This document shows positions 43,545 to 54,938 of a DNA stretch of 64,000 bases, piece after piece (position 1 is the stretch's first letter; each line of letters starts with the position of its first letter). The stretch comes from Gymnopus androsaceus JB14. Lineage: Eukaryota > Basidiomycota > Agaricomycetes > Agaricales > Omphalotaceae. The DNA is taken from positions 1-64,000 of the forward strand of contig ML769417.1 of the NCBI GenBank assembly GCA_009733575.1, read 5' to 3'. The notes under the pieces are model-generated. The model had not been told where the DNA came from. It ran no database searches and saw nothing but the letters and a program-made list of their open reading frames with translations. The position numbers were made by a program, and so were the translations under genes.

Positions 43545-44112
43545 CCCATTGGCTCTCTGAGTCCTCACTGGCTCTAATTTTTGCGGCAGTTTCACTGTGG
43601 CAGTGCGCTTGGCAGTGTGTATTTTTTTCTTCTTGAAGCTCTCTGCTCAAACACAATTTCTTAGGTGCTGGTCCCCCATGTTAGAAATAAGAAATGGAGT
43701 TATAATGATTGTGTAGCCGTTTGACCTCGACTGGGCCCTGAGGCAAACGGGTAAGGTACATGAGTAACTACATACTGTATTTATACCTGTAAGAATAACT
43801 ATGTCATAGTGCATATAACAGGAATGTGGGTACTATGTGAATATCGGTGGCTACTATGCATACAGTAAAGTGGCTACTGTGAGTATATGCATGGATACTG
43901 TGAGTGTATGCACAAATATCTCCTGTGATATCATAAATTCATAAGTATGTTGTAATGTGGGCTAAAATAGATTTTCTGTAAATTCCAACACCCCATTGGC
44001 TCTTTCCTCAAGTCCTCCCTTGCCGGCTCTAATTTTTTCTTGTGGCAGTCTCACTGTGGCAGTGCATATTTTTTCCTTCTTGAAGCTCCATGCTCAAACC
44101 TGATTTCTTAGG
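43545..44112. repeat. Diverged tandem repeat (about 130 bp) split by a solo LTR
   Basis: The segment CCCCATTGGCTCT...GGCAGT...TTCTTGAAGCTC...CTCAAAC...ATTTCTTAGG occurs at 43545-43665 and again at 43991-44112. Before the LTR insertion the two copies were adjacent. Confidence 0.65.
43679..43990. mobile_element. Solo LTR, 312 bp, with 5-bp target duplication
   Basis: It begins TGTTAGAAATAAG and ends AAATTCCAACA, with TG/CA termini and short imperfect inverted ends. CCCCA flanks both sides (43674-43678 and 43991-43995). No internal retrotransposon region, so recombination between two LTRs is inferred. A run of similar 20-25-base units (GGCTACTATG / GGCTACTGTG) sits in the middle. Confidence 0.75.
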
Positions 44113-44734
44113 TTTTGAAAACCAGCGAGCCTCCCAAGCACTAGACTGCAAACAATAGCCATTTAATCTGGTGTTTAAGGTGAAGTCTTCCATTTACATA
44201 TCTTGACCATTGCGCGAGGATTTTTAGGTCTTAGTGCCATACTTTGGGCGCCCTGGAAACACTTGCATGAGTATTTATTTGCTGTCTGTTTCTTGCAAGC
44301 TCATCCTGACTCGGGTACATTTCCATGGAATTCCCTATACGTGATTTATTCAGTTTTGAATTTTTGTGCTGGCATTGGGAGCCTTACGGGATAATGCCAA
44401 CTTCGTAGTCTTTGCATGTACAGTAGCTGTTTTCTGTACCATGTCATTGTTGTATAGACCAATAAATTGTTGATTTGATTGCTTTCTTGAAATGTATGAA
44501 TGTATAATCAGGCCAAAAGAGGTGGGATATTGAATGTATAAAGCTGCAGTATAATAGGGTATTAATGGAGCATATTTGAGGGTATAAACGAACAAAAAAA
44601 GGGGCTGTAATTGTGTATAATTGAGTGTGATGGATATGCACTCGGGGCCCTATACATACACAGCCAAATTTGTATGATCCGGTATATTTGACGTGCCTTC
44701 ATGTGGATCACACATCTGTGGTTTTGCTGATGCA

Positions 44735-44809
44735 CACATGGAGCATTGTTTCACAAAGCAATGAGGCATTGTGAGCTTCCCATAAATTCTTCTCACGTTC
44801 CGACGTTTA
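44735..44809 (+). promoter_or_regulatory. Displaced promoter block of PP2C copy 2
   Basis: It matches 32294-32368 in front of PP2C copy 1. Of six differences, four are CG to TG or CG to CA changes in this copy and one is a further C to T. It now lies about 2 kb from the gene it belonged to because of inserted elements. Confidence 0.65.
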
Positions 44810-45463
44810 TAGACTCGAACCAGCCGGCTGCATTGGCCCAGTGACATTCAATGAAAGATGATCAAAGTTTGGGCTGGAACAGCCAACTGGTATTTAATCT
44901 GGCACTTTTGGTACGGTCAGCTTTTTTCACATGTTGACTTATGAACTTCGACAAATTTTCTGAGCATCAATTATTCAAACTCATGCGTCCAAAACTCTGA
45001 AGAGACAGTTTTGTGCAGAATTTTATGGCCATTCAAAGGTATACCTTTATTAAGTGTAATTATTTGAAGCCATTGCTCAAAATTAAATTTACATATCATC
45101 TGCATGGGCGCTTAGTACTTCTAAGCACCTGGCTCAAGCGCTCAAGTGCTGTGTCATCTGGTGACATGTCATTGGTTCAAAGTAATTAGCATCTAGCAAA
45201 CTCATTTCTCAACATATTCAGATAAAAACAAATGCTTATTCTTCAGCAAAGAAATCTTCACAAAAGTGTCTCTTCAGAATTTTCGGTGCATGGGTTTGAA
45301 AACTCGATTCTCAGACAATTTGTCAAAGTCAATAAGTCGGCGTGTGAAAAAAGCCGACTAAGCCAAAACTGCCAGATTAAAAACCAGTCGCCGCGTTTGC
45401 GGCACTTTGATCGACTCATCATCAAATGTCGCTGCATCCACTACGGCGACTAGCTCGAGTCTA
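44810..45463. mobile_element. Long-TIR element with 9-bp duplication (MULE-like)
   Basis: 654 bp. The ends TAGACTCGAACCAG and CTAGCTCGAGTCTA begin inverted repeats of about 215 bp that stay alignable through TTTTTTCACA(C/T) and CTCTTCAGA. The flanks CGACGTTTA (44801-44809) and CAATGTTTA (45464-45472) fit a 9-bp duplication that differs only by two CpG-type transitions. The intact CGACGTTTA occurs once at the matching place in PP2C copy 1 (32360-32368). A 9-bp duplication with long repeats suggests Mutator-like. No transposase. Confidence 0.75.
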
Positions 45464-45490
45464 CAATGTTTAAGCATAACATAATTATTA

Positions 45491-46792
45491 GCCTCGTTCA
45501 AAATTGACTCTACAACGCTGTATAGAAAATCTTGTAGAGCTGTAGAGCTTTTTTGTAGAGCTTGTTGTATTTGATATATCGGTAGTATCTTATCTCGGAC
45601 TCTCACGTGACTTTTGCCCCACACATTCTAGCGCGTTCGTCGGCCTTGCTCCTCAGCCTTTTACCACTACCTGGTTCGCTGAGGAAGTCCGTTTTCCTTA
45701 CTTACGTTTCACTGCATACTTACATAGCTATAGTAGCTCTGCTGTATCTTTCCTAGGTATGCAATACAGCCTTTTACCACTACCTGGTTCGCTGAGGATA
45801 GCTCTCCTTAGATAGGGTGGTGCTAATTGTTCAGGGCCATGTTAATAACATTGCTATTAACATTGGACCTTTGGGGGCCTGTTTAACACGAGTTATTAGC
45901 AGTTATTAACATGGGCGCTTACGGGCGCTTAATGCGCCAATTCCAGGCGCCAATCCTCCTAGTGCTCCCATGTCCTCTTAATGAAGGTTCACCCTGATAT
46001 AGAACTGGTCGAAAGGTATATGTCATGCTCTTTTATAGTCCGTAAAATGCATAGGGAACTTTAGAACTTGAAATTTTGATCAAGTTTTGATTCTCCATTC
46101 TCAAATCTAACCTCTGGAGTCTAGTCCCAGTAAAAAATCACTGCCTTTTGCTCTGGATAATATCACAGTAAACATTTCAGCAGCATCTAAGTGTGATTTT
46201 AAACTCTGGTAATTGCTGGGAGTCTGGGGCGCAGTCACAGACCTTCGCTGACTCATTAACATCATTAACATGGCTTTTAGAGGCCAATGTTAATAACATG
46301 CTAATAACATGTTATTAACATGTTAATTAACATATGTTAATTGGAACCTAGGTATTAGCACCACCCTACTCTCCTAGTCAGAGCTTTTGAAATGTAACGC
46401 TGTGATTTTGAGCGACCACGTGAGCTTTGGGCGCTAGTGCTGCGACCGGCGACCGCGCCTACATTTTCACACTCATTCAACACTTGCACGACCTATATGC
46501 GAAGCAGTATCACTCTTTATGGGTAGTTCGCAACATCCTCACTCAAAATCTCCATTACGAGGCACTTTCCCGCCAATTTAAAGTTTGTGTCCTGCGAAAC
46601 ATTCGACAAATTCGCCATCTGCACGGAGTCGCGGACGGGAGCACCGCGTGATTCCGCTGAGAAATCGGAAGTAAAGCAGCAGGCACGAGATATCGTCACA
46701 AACTTGTCACATTTTGAAAGCTCTACAAAAAAAAGTTCTACAGCTCTACAAGATTTTCTCTACAGTGCTGTAGAGTCAATTTTGAACGAGGC
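45491..46792. mobile_element. Second long-TIR element in the PP2C copy 2 promoter
   Basis: Inverted repeats of about 75-80 bp start GCCTCGTTCAAAATTGACTC at 45491 and close with the inverse at 46792. The repeats carry TGTAGAG motifs. Comparison with PP2C copy 1 (AAGCATAACATAATGGCTCTC) shows that everything between TAAGCATAACATAA and TGGCTCTC is extra. The exact target duplication is not clear. The interior holds a 40-bp local duplication (CAGCCTTTTACCACTACCTG at 45655 and 45769) and the MITE below. Superfamily not determined. Confidence 0.7.
45815..46366. mobile_element. 552-bp MITE nested in the long-TIR element
   Basis: Its ends are GGGTGGTGCTAAT and ATTAGCACCACCC, flanked by TA on both sides (45813-45814, 46367-46368). 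The interior is rich in TTAATAACAT-type palindromic units near both ends. The TA duplication suggests a Tc1/mariner-related MITE. No coding capacity. Confidence 0.75.
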
Positions 46793-46850
46793 TTTTAAAA
46801 ATGGCTCTCAAGCATCTCGTATTTTTCGTGTTTGCCGCGTGTTTTAGCTC

Positions 46851-48328
46851 ATGTCCTCCTTCGCCCATATAAACTCTCCCTCCGTTGCGCATTCTTTTCT
46901 GGAAAAATGTACGTTCAGTACTAGTATCTCCGATGGTGCAAGAAACCCTCAGATACAGTATGCCCAATTCCGTGGAACGCCAAACGAGGATCGATTCGCG
47001 ATATCGGAAGAATGGGAACTCGGAAGCCATGTGTGGCAGTTTCTTGCGGTTTTCGATGGTACGTCCCACCCATTCTTGTTTAGTGGCTAGGGTCTCATTC
47101 GAATTGCTTGTTTAGGCCACGGAGGTCCGACAAACGCAGAATACCTCGCGAATAATTTTCCTTCGCATATCCGACAGTCTATGGAGCGTGTTTTTTCGGA
47201 AACACGGACGCAGCAGCAGCAACCGGACATCGTCAATAATGTCTTCACCGAGAAGGCCGTATCGGATTTCTTGAAACGACAGGTTCGCGAGTTCGATGAT
47301 GGACTGGGAAACGCTGTGAAAGCACTATGTCCAAACCCAGCGGGGAATATCAGTGATAAAGAAGCCCGAGAGCTCTATCGTGTCCACAAAGAGGTCATCA
47401 CACGAGCACGATGCGGGTCGACTATGGCGAGTGTTTTGATAGATAAATCGGAGAATCGGATGTGGGTGTGTTGTGTTGGGGATTCCTCGGTTGGTAAGTA
47501 CTTTTATGCTTTGATGAAGTTCGCTGCTTACCACTCTTTTACTTATATACTAGTTCTGTCGTGTAAGAACTCGACCGATTCAGAACGAAAGCGTGTTCTG
47601 TTGAATACACACCATACGGGGCATACGCCGCGGGAATACCACCGTGTCACCCTGGAGCATCCATCTCATGAACGAGGGAACATATGGCTCGATGAAGAAC
47701 GAATATTCGGTACACTTAGCATGACACGCTGTACGTCTTTTTCTTTATTATATTAATGGAAATACATCCTTAATCTGTTTCCAACAAAGCATTCGGCGAC
47801 TTCATGTACAAACTCCCCGCCTTCTTCACTGCCAAACTCTTTTGCCTAGTTCCGTCTACCGCGATGAAGTCTGTTGAGAGCGTGTTGAAGTATAACCGTA
47901 CCCCGCCATATGTGATTGCGGATCCTTTTGTTGGGTTTGTCGATCTTGCGGGAGTAGTAAGTAAAGATGAGAACCCGACGGTGATCATCTATACCGATGG
48001 TTTGGAAGCACTCGCGTACAAACTATCGACGTTGTTGGTGAAGGGTACCGAGTCTTCAGCTCCTTCGCCAGTCGATGTGGTCGGAGCATTCCTCGGCCAA
48101 CCTCTTCATCCATCAACTTGGGCTCCAAGTAAGGATTACACGGATGCTTCGCCAGGGAACAACGAAGCTTTTGCTCTCATGTACAATCTATTCACCAAGG
48201 CGATTCCCGACAAACTCGGAGCACATCTAATGGCGAACGGAAATGATAGCGATAAGAGGGCAGAAGACTTGTATATTGATGATGTTACGGTACTGGTCTT
48301 TCGGCCGTTTCCTACAAGTAATGTGTAA
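46851..48328 (+). CDS. PP2C-family Ser/Thr phosphatase, copy 2
   Basis: Exons 46851-47058, 47116-47493, 47554-47730 and 47790-48328 give 433 residues with no frame break. All PP2C motifs of copy 1 are kept (NEDRF, FDGHGG, GSTMASVL, TLEHPSHERG, SMTRSFGDF, DDVTVLVF). Differences include one Glu fewer in the DEER run and VCCVGDSSV for VCGVGDSSV. The same short upstream ATG frame (46801) is present. Both copies have kept the frame in spite of visible divergence, which suggests selection or a recent duplication. The upstream region is largely replaced by transposons, so its regulation may differ strongly from copy 1. Confidence 0.85.
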
Positions 48329-48690
48329 AATTATTCCTTTGGCCAGCGCCCAGTAATAGCATTGCTAATACAAACAATTCAGATAGCGACTATCAAGCGC
48401 AGTCCTCAGCCTACAGTCTCACTGTATTCCCTACAATGTCATCTGTTTCACAAGAAATGATTTACGCGATTAAGACTTTGTTCCGTCCAGAACATCTATC
48501 ACTTCCACATAGTACATTTCTTCCAAGATCGGGTAGACCGGTGCTCAGTTTATTCCTTGCACACTGGCGCAACTTGGTTATCTTCTGATACGGCCGAATA
48601 CCATACTCATGGCAGTGCGTCCCCGCGCTACGACTTCTGTTTCTCTACCGCGACCTACCTGGTACTTCGACTCGAAATTTGCGCACAAGA

Positions 48691-49641
48691 ATGGCCACTG
48701 TCATGGTCCTTCCTACGTTTCTCCAGCTCGCACGCGAGCTCCGAGATCAGATCTATGACGATGCTTTGCTTTTCACCGATATTGGAAACCCTCCCGAGTC
48801 TCTCCCTCTACATGTCGTAGATGCATCTAGCTCGAAACCAGCAGGAGTCTTCCAATTCTCAAATCGGGTGAGATGGCGACTCTCGCCCAATCGAGGCACT
48901 TGTTTCGGCCTCATGTACTCTTGCCGACAAGTATACGAAGAGATGCTCGAATCTATTGACAGACAGGACGGTGTCTCTTTCGAGCTTGATCTTGTCGTTC
49001 TCGACACTCAGCCAAGACATCGTTCGGACTTGGAAAGGATATTTGGTATTCTCCATGAGGAGATATGGGCGGAATGGGTTGTGCTTCCCATATGCACATA
49101 CATTGTTCCAAACCTTCAACCACCCTTGACTCAGGCTCCCTCCCTTGCTATCACACACTCGAAATGCAAGAGCCTTCACGTTTCATTTAGGACTCAATGC
49201 GAGAACAGCTTTTGGTGGTGGGGTAGTGGAGGTCCTGCTCCCCTCACGCGAAATCTGATCAGCATGCTCGTCAAATTTCTACTACATGGACCATTGGGTT
49301 TGCAGATCGGAGAGTCACCATGTTCGGACTCGGATTCCAAAACTTTATGGGATATAGACACTTTGTCTGTGGAAGTCATTGGTGAGGGAACGACATTTAC
49401 GAATCCCTATAACGGCAAACGCTATGCAGTGCCCACTGAAGTGGTGGAAAACATGGAAATACAACTATGCCGATACCTCATGGGCACACTCTGTTTGAGT
49501 GGAGCTTTGTCTGGTCGAGTTAGAGTCGTTAGACTCCTGGTTGATGGCAAGCTTAAACACGAATGTGTCGTTGACCAAACGAGGAGCCTGTCGGCGGCGA
49601 CAAAGAGTGACTGGGCACGCTATGGTTGGGTTATTGAATGA
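48691..49641 (+). CDS. ELRD-family protein, copy 2, intact
   Basis: A single-exon gene of 316 residues. It starts MATVMVLPTFLQLARELRDQ and continues IYDDALLF; the LxxELRDxIY signature resembles the N-terminus of 2EXR or F-box-like fungal proteins. Next come NRGTCFGLMYSCRQVYEEML, HEEIWAEWVVLPICTYIV, LHVSFRTQCENSFWWWG, GTTFTNPYNGKRYAVPTEVV and a conserved C-terminus SGRVRVVRLLVDGKLKHE to ARYGWVIE. No signal peptide or membrane helix. An in-frame upstream start may exist, since copy 5 reads from MAVRPRTR. Function unknown; a role as substrate adaptor is only suggested by the signature. It lies 362 bases behind PP2C copy 2. Confidence 0.7.
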   Translation: MATVMVLPTFLQLARELRDQIYDDALLFTDIGNPPESLPLHVVDASSSKPAGVFQFSNRVRWRLSPNRGTCFGLMYSCRQVYEEMLESIDRQDGVSFELDLVVLDTQPRHRSDLERIFGILHEEIWAEWVVLPICTYIVPNLQPPLTQAPSLAITHSKCKSLHVSFRTQCENSFWWWGSGGPAPLTRNLISMLVKFLLHGPLGLQIGESPCSDSDSKTLWDIDTLSVEVIGEGTTFTNPYNGKRYAVPTEVVENMEIQLCRYLMGTLCLSGALSGRVRVVRLLVDGKLKHECVVDQTRSLSAATKSDWARYGWVIE

Positions 49642-50526
49642 AATCAGAATAATAATTCCATGTAATTTTCTAGTTCTTTGGATAGATAAGTAGGAATATG
49701 GTAGAGTCACGATTTGCGATTTGATTAAACCCTCAATAGTTGGTATATGCCATTGAAGTTTGTTCCACCTAGTCATCTATAGTATGTTGTCTTCAAAACA
49801 GTAGATCATGTCCCGGAGCACCGTCGACCATTCAACTTGATGTGACGCATCTGGCACTCATCCGAGTTTGGCCCTTGAGAGCTTGAGCATCCAGGAAAAC
49901 CTAGTACGATTCTCATTCAAAGCTTGTATCTAAACAGGATTGCGGAAGCTACAAGAGTACCAGCCTTGCAGTGAAGCGGAAAAATACTCAATCTATCTCT
50001 TTCCGCCTTTCTCGCAACTTTCCGATCTTGCATCGTTCAAAGTCCACTCATCTACCATGGAGTCTTTTATTTGCTGCAATATTCTTTTGATTTCGTATCT
50101 AGAATGAGCTGAGATAAGCGAGAGAGATGATGAGTGAGAAGTTGCGCTTTGACATCTGGCGTATATATGATTGGCGCCTATACCTTCTTTTTCCTTCCCC
50201 GACAATTATATTCTTCTCATGGACGTTGATGATCAAGTCGGGACGTGTCTGAATCCAAAGCCGCCGTCCTTGCATTCTCTGAATGTTCACTTTCCCATTT
50301 TGGCTATGTATTCCGACGCCTTGTGGAACAGTATATAGTCTCAAATAAAGGTATCGACATTATTGTCTTATATCCTTAGTTCATTAATACTAAAAGACTG
50401 GATTTCCCCTCCCTAATCTACAAAACGATCAAGACCTGAAGGTGTCCAGTTCATTCATTGCACTAGTCACAGGCGCAACTTGGTTACCCAGCTACCATCT
50501 GATATGGCCGGATATCCAATATATTC
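49642..50526. other. Spacer between ELRD copies 2 and 3
   Basis: Contains blocks repeated elsewhere in the array: 49995-50160 recurs at 51550-51715, and 50270-50400 recurs at 52520-52710. No supported gene. Confidence 0.5.
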
Positions 50527-51538
50527 ATGGCAGTGCGTCCCCGTGCTACGTCTTCTATTTCTCTTCCTGGCCTGGTACTTGGACTCGAAATTTGGGCCAC
50601 CGTCATGGTCCTTCTTACTCTCCAGCTCGCACGCGAACTCCGAGATCAGATCTATGATGATGCTTTGCGTCTCACCATCATTGGAAACCCTCCTGAGTCT
50701 CTCCCTCTACATGTCGTAGATGCCCCTAGCTTGAAGCCAGCAGGACTCAGGAGCCTTCCGATTCTCGAATCGGGTGAGATGGCGACTCCCGCCCAATCGA
50801 GGCACCTGTTTCGGCCTCATGTACTCTTGCCGACAAGTTTACGAAGAGATGCTCGAGTCTATTGACAGACACGATGTCTCTTTCGAGCTTGATCTTATCG
50901 TTCTCGACACTCAGCCAACGCATGGTTCGGGCTCGGAAAGGATGTTTCGGATTCTCCATGAGGAGATATGGGCGGAATGGGTTGTGCTTCCCATATGCAC
51001 ATATATTGTCCCAAAACTTCAACCACTCTCTACTCAGACTCCCTCTCTTGCACAATCGAAATGCAAGAACCTCCACGTTTCATTTAGGACTCAATGCGAG
51101 AACAGATTTTGGTGGTGGGGTAATGGAAGTCCTGCTCCCCTCACGCGAAATCTGTTCATCATGCTCGCGAAATTTCTGCTACATGGATCATTGGGTTTGC
51201 AGATCAGAGAGTCGCCATCTTCGGACTCGGATGCCAAAACTTTGTGGAATATAGATACTTTGTCTGTGGAAATCATTGGTAGCGGAATGACATTCACGAA
51301 TCCCTATGATGGCCAACACTATATAGTACCCACTAAGGTGGTGGAAGACACGGAAACACAACTACGCCAATACCTTATGAACAGACTCTGTTTGAATGGA
51401 GCTTTGTCTGGTCGAGTTAGAGTCGTTAGACTCCTGGTTGATGGCGAGCTTAAACATGAATGCGTCATTGACCATACGAGGAGCCTGTCAGCGGCGACAA
51501 AGAGCGACTGGGCACGCTATGGGTGGGTTATTGAATGA
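50527..51538 (+). pseudogene. ELRD-family gene, copy 3, frameshifted
   Basis: The ATG at 50527 gives MAVRPRATSSISLPGLVLGL, then TLQLARELRDQIYDDALRL. Near 50742 a CTCAGGA insertion of 7 bases, absent from the other copies, shifts the frame, and the reading stops at 50863-50865. The original frame resumes from about 50774 and stays open to 51538, ending ARYGWVIE. Apart from this indel the copy is well preserved. It retains the CGCGAAAT direct repeat that was lost from copy 1. Confidence 0.7.
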
Positions 51539-52839
51539 AATCAGGATAATAATTAACTCTTTTCGCCTTTCTCACAACTTTCCGATCTTGCATCGTTCAA
51601 ATCCCACTCATCTACCATGAAATCTTTTATTTGTTGCAATATGATTTTGATTTCGTATCTAGGATGAGCTGAGATAAGCTCGAGAGATGATGAGTGAGAA
51701 GTTGCGCTTTGTACATCTGGCCACTATATAATTGACGCTCATACCTCCTTCCCCAGACCGCAATCTCAAGCCGTAGCAAGTCATCCTAGCATTCCTGCAA
51801 GACCATAGAATTAAAAAAGCTTTCGTGTTGACTCTTCAGTATCATTTCTGCATTTATTCTCCTTGAAAACTGGCCCCCGGCTGGATTTGACGAAAGTTCT
51901 ACCAGTCCGAGATCAATGACTCGTTTTCGTTTTTATTCAAACAATGCTCATGTCAACGCATATAGATCTTGCAGAATAATTCTATCTAAGATACAGTACA
52001 TAATTGACAAATCAAGGCACTCATGTCCTTTGCACTTCCATGGGAGCTTACTTCTACGATGAAAGCCCTAATTTTCCTACAAAGCAGCGCCCTCTTTTAG
52101 GTCCGGATCCGCCAAGTACTCTAGCAGCTGGCATAGCTTCCATCATCTGGGCAGGCAAAGTTCTCTCTATAGACCGTGTTCCAGTTTATCATGACTACAA
52201 ATTCTCGTCAAACAATTGCAGCTTCAGGAAGCAGCAGATAACATCTACGATGTACTTCAATATCTGAGCGAGACGATAGAAGAATGAAAAAGTAGTTTCT
52301 GGAACGACAAACCGTATTCGTTCTTGAACACAGATAGTTCTTCTGACTTCTTCAACACAATAATTACCAGCATGCTCGGCATAGGGTCGCATTCGTTCCT
52401 TTATTAAAATGCTTTCCGTAGGATCATCTGTAAACCATTTTACTTCACGCCTCTTCTATTCTTCACATGGTCCATGACAATCACAGTTGGACTTGTCTGA
52501 AACTAAAACCGCCGTGCTTGCATTCTCTGAATGTTCGCTTTCCCATTTTGGTTATGTATTTCAACGCCTTGTTGGACAGTATATCTTCATTTTTTCTCAT
52601 CTTCAAGCCTCAATTCTTCGCTGAAAGTATAATGGACCACCTGTGCCTCTACATAGTCTCAAATAAAGGTATCGACATTACTGTCTTATATCTTTAGTTC
52701 ATTAATGTTAAAAGCCTGGATTCCTTCCCCCCTCCCTAATCTACAAAACAACCGAGACCTGACGGTTTCAGTTCATTCATTGCATTACTCACAGGCGCAA
52801 CTTGGCTACCCAGCTACCATCTAATACAGCCGGATATCC
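51539..52839. other. Spacer between ELRD copies 3 and 4
   Basis: Holds array-specific repeats (see the spacer at 49642) and a short plus-strand relic, LQLQEAADNIYDVLQYLSET, near 52218-52285 of unknown origin. No intact gene. Confidence 0.4.
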
Positions 52840-52847
52840 AACATATT

Positions 52848-52975
52848 CATGGCAGTGCGTCCTCGTGTGACGTCTTCTATTTCTCTTCCTGGTACTTTCA
52901 CTCGAAATTTGGTCCTTCTTATGTTTCTCCAGCCTCGCACGAGATCAGATCTATGATGATGCTTTGCGTTTCCCG
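52848..52975 (+). pseudogene. Truncated 5' fragment of a further ELRD gene
   Basis: Starts ATGGCAGTGCGTCCTCG as in copies 3 and 5 and runs with deletions to GATGATGCTTTGCGTTTC. At that point it jumps into the CCGTCCAGAACATTTATCAC block that normally lies upstream of the gene. This is a junction expected from unequal exchange between array members. Confidence 0.65.
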
Positions 52976-53170
52976 TCCAGAACATTTATCACTTCCACAT
53001 ATCCAAGATCGAGTAGACCGGTGTTCAGTTCATTCATTGCACACTGGCGCAACTTGGTTATCTTCTGATATGACCAAATATCATACTCATGGCAGTGCGT
53101 CCCCGCGCTACGGCTTCTGTTTCTCTACCGCGACCTACCTGGTACTTCAACTCGAAATTTGCGCACAAGA

Positions 53171-54130
53171 ATGGCCACCGTCACGGTCCTTTCTACGTTT
53201 CTCCAGCTCGCACGCGAGCTCCGAGATCAGATCTATGATGATGCTTTGCGTTTCACCACCACTGGAAACCCTCCCGAGTCTCTCCCTCCACATGTCGTAG
53301 ATGTCTTAGATACCTATAGCTTGAAGCCGGCAGGAGTCTACCGATTCTCAAATCGGGTGAAATGGCGACTCTCGCCCAATCGAGGCACCTGTTTCGGCCT
53401 CATGCACTCTTGCCGACAAGTTTACAAAGAGATGCTCGAGTCTATTGACAGACAGGACGGCGTCTCTTTCCAGCTTGATCTTATTGTTCTCGACTCCCGG
53501 CCAACACATCGTTCGAGTTTGGATGGAAATTGTCCGATTCTCCATGAGGAGATATGGGCGGAATGGGTTGTCCTTCCCATATGCACATATATTGTCCCAA
53601 ACCTTCAACCACTCTCGACTCAAACTCCCTCCCTTGCTATCACACATTCGAAATGCAAGAACCTTCATGTTTCATTTAGGATTCAATGCGAGCACACCTT
53701 TCGGTGGCGGGGTGATGGAGGTCCTGCTCCCCTCACGCAAAATTTGTTCAGTATGCTCGCAAAACTTCTGCTGCATGGACCATGGGGTTTGCAGATTGGA
53801 GAATCACCATCTTCGGACTCGGATTCCAAAACTTTATGGAATATAGACACTTTGTCTGTGGATATCATTGGTAGCGGAACGACATTCACGAATCCCTATG
53901 ATGGCCAGCACTATACAATACCCACTAAAGTGGTGGAAAACACGGAACAAGCACTGCGCGGAAACTTGATGGGCACACTCTGTTTGAGTGGAGCTTTGTC
54001 TGGTCGAGTTAGAGTTGTTAGACTCTTGGTTGATGGCGAGCTTAAACATGAATGTGTCGTTGACCAAACGATGAGCCTGTCAGCGGCGACAAAGAGTGAA
54101 TGGGCACGCTATGGGTGGGTTATTGAATGA
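53171..54130 (+). CDS. ELRD-family protein, copy 4, intact
   Basis: 319 residues in one exon, starting MATVTVLSTFLQLARELRDQ. It differs from copy 2 by an insertion in the linker (VVDVLDTYSLKPAG) and many substitutions in the middle. The ends and the tail from GSGTTFTNPYDGQHYTIPTK to EWARYGWVIE are conserved. The 3' half is almost identical to copy 5, pointing to recent duplication or gene conversion. Function unknown, as for copy 2. Confidence 0.7.
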   Translation: MATVTVLSTFLQLARELRDQIYDDALRFTTTGNPPESLPPHVVDVLDTYSLKPAGVYRFSNRVKWRLSPNRGTCFGLMHSCRQVYKEMLESIDRQDGVSFQLDLIVLDSRPTHRSSLDGNCPILHEEIWAEWVVLPICTYIVPNLQPLSTQTPSLAITHSKCKNLHVSFRIQCEHTFRWRGDGGPAPLTQNLFSMLAKLLLHGPWGLQIGESPSSDSDSKTLWNIDTLSVDIIGSGTTFTNPYDGQHYTIPTKVVENTEQALRGNLMGTLCLSGALSGRVRVVRLLVDGELKHECVVDQTMSLSAATKSEWARYGWVIE

Positions 54131-54938
54131 AATCAGGATGATAATTTCATGTAATTTTCTAGTTTCCTGAGTAAATTAGATATGTAGAGTCATGATTGGC
54201 GATTAGAATTTTAACCCTCAACAGTTGGTATATACCGTTGAAGTTCGTTCCGCCTACGCATCTGGCGCTTATTAGCTGCGCTTGGCGCTCAACAAAACAA
54301 ACTGCTGCTCTGGAGTCTGCTCGGTACTCCTCTCTATTCAGTAGTTCAAAATGATGTCTACAAGCTTTTGACTCGGAAACCGATCAGAATAACCGCGAGC
54401 CACCCTGAAGCAAAAGCAAAAATCATTGACCAGTCGCTCAGGATCATTGGTATGCGCGCAAGCTTCCTCTTTGCAATCATATGTTACAGGGAAGTTTGGG
54501 ATTTTGTGCTGCTTGTCGAAACGCGTAGAAACGACAAAAGAATATATGGAGGCGCATTTTCGGAGATGTCAGTCGATCTCTGCTTTTACACAGATGAACG
54601 ATTGCCATCTTTTCTTTTTGTTAAGATTCTCCTAGATTCTCAATACTAATCGGCATTTTTTAGATTCATCATTACCGCCGGTAAGGTCAATATCAAGCGC
54701 CTGTTCTTTCCTTTCCTTCCCCCTACAGTCTCACAGTGTTCTCGACAATGACCTCTCTTCCACAAGAAATGATTGACGCGATAGACTTTGTTCCGTCCAG
54801 AACATCTATCGCTTACACATAGTGTCTTTCTATCCAGATTTAGCTGGCATCTTTTCAACGAGACCTGGCGGTGTTCAGTTCATTCATTACACACTGGCGC
54901 AACTTGATTATCTTCCGATATGACCGAATATCATACTC

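Noticed and set aside
45358..45624. Minus-strand ORF across the junction of two elements
   Set aside because: It spans the end of one inverted-repeat element and the start of another, so it cannot be an old gene.
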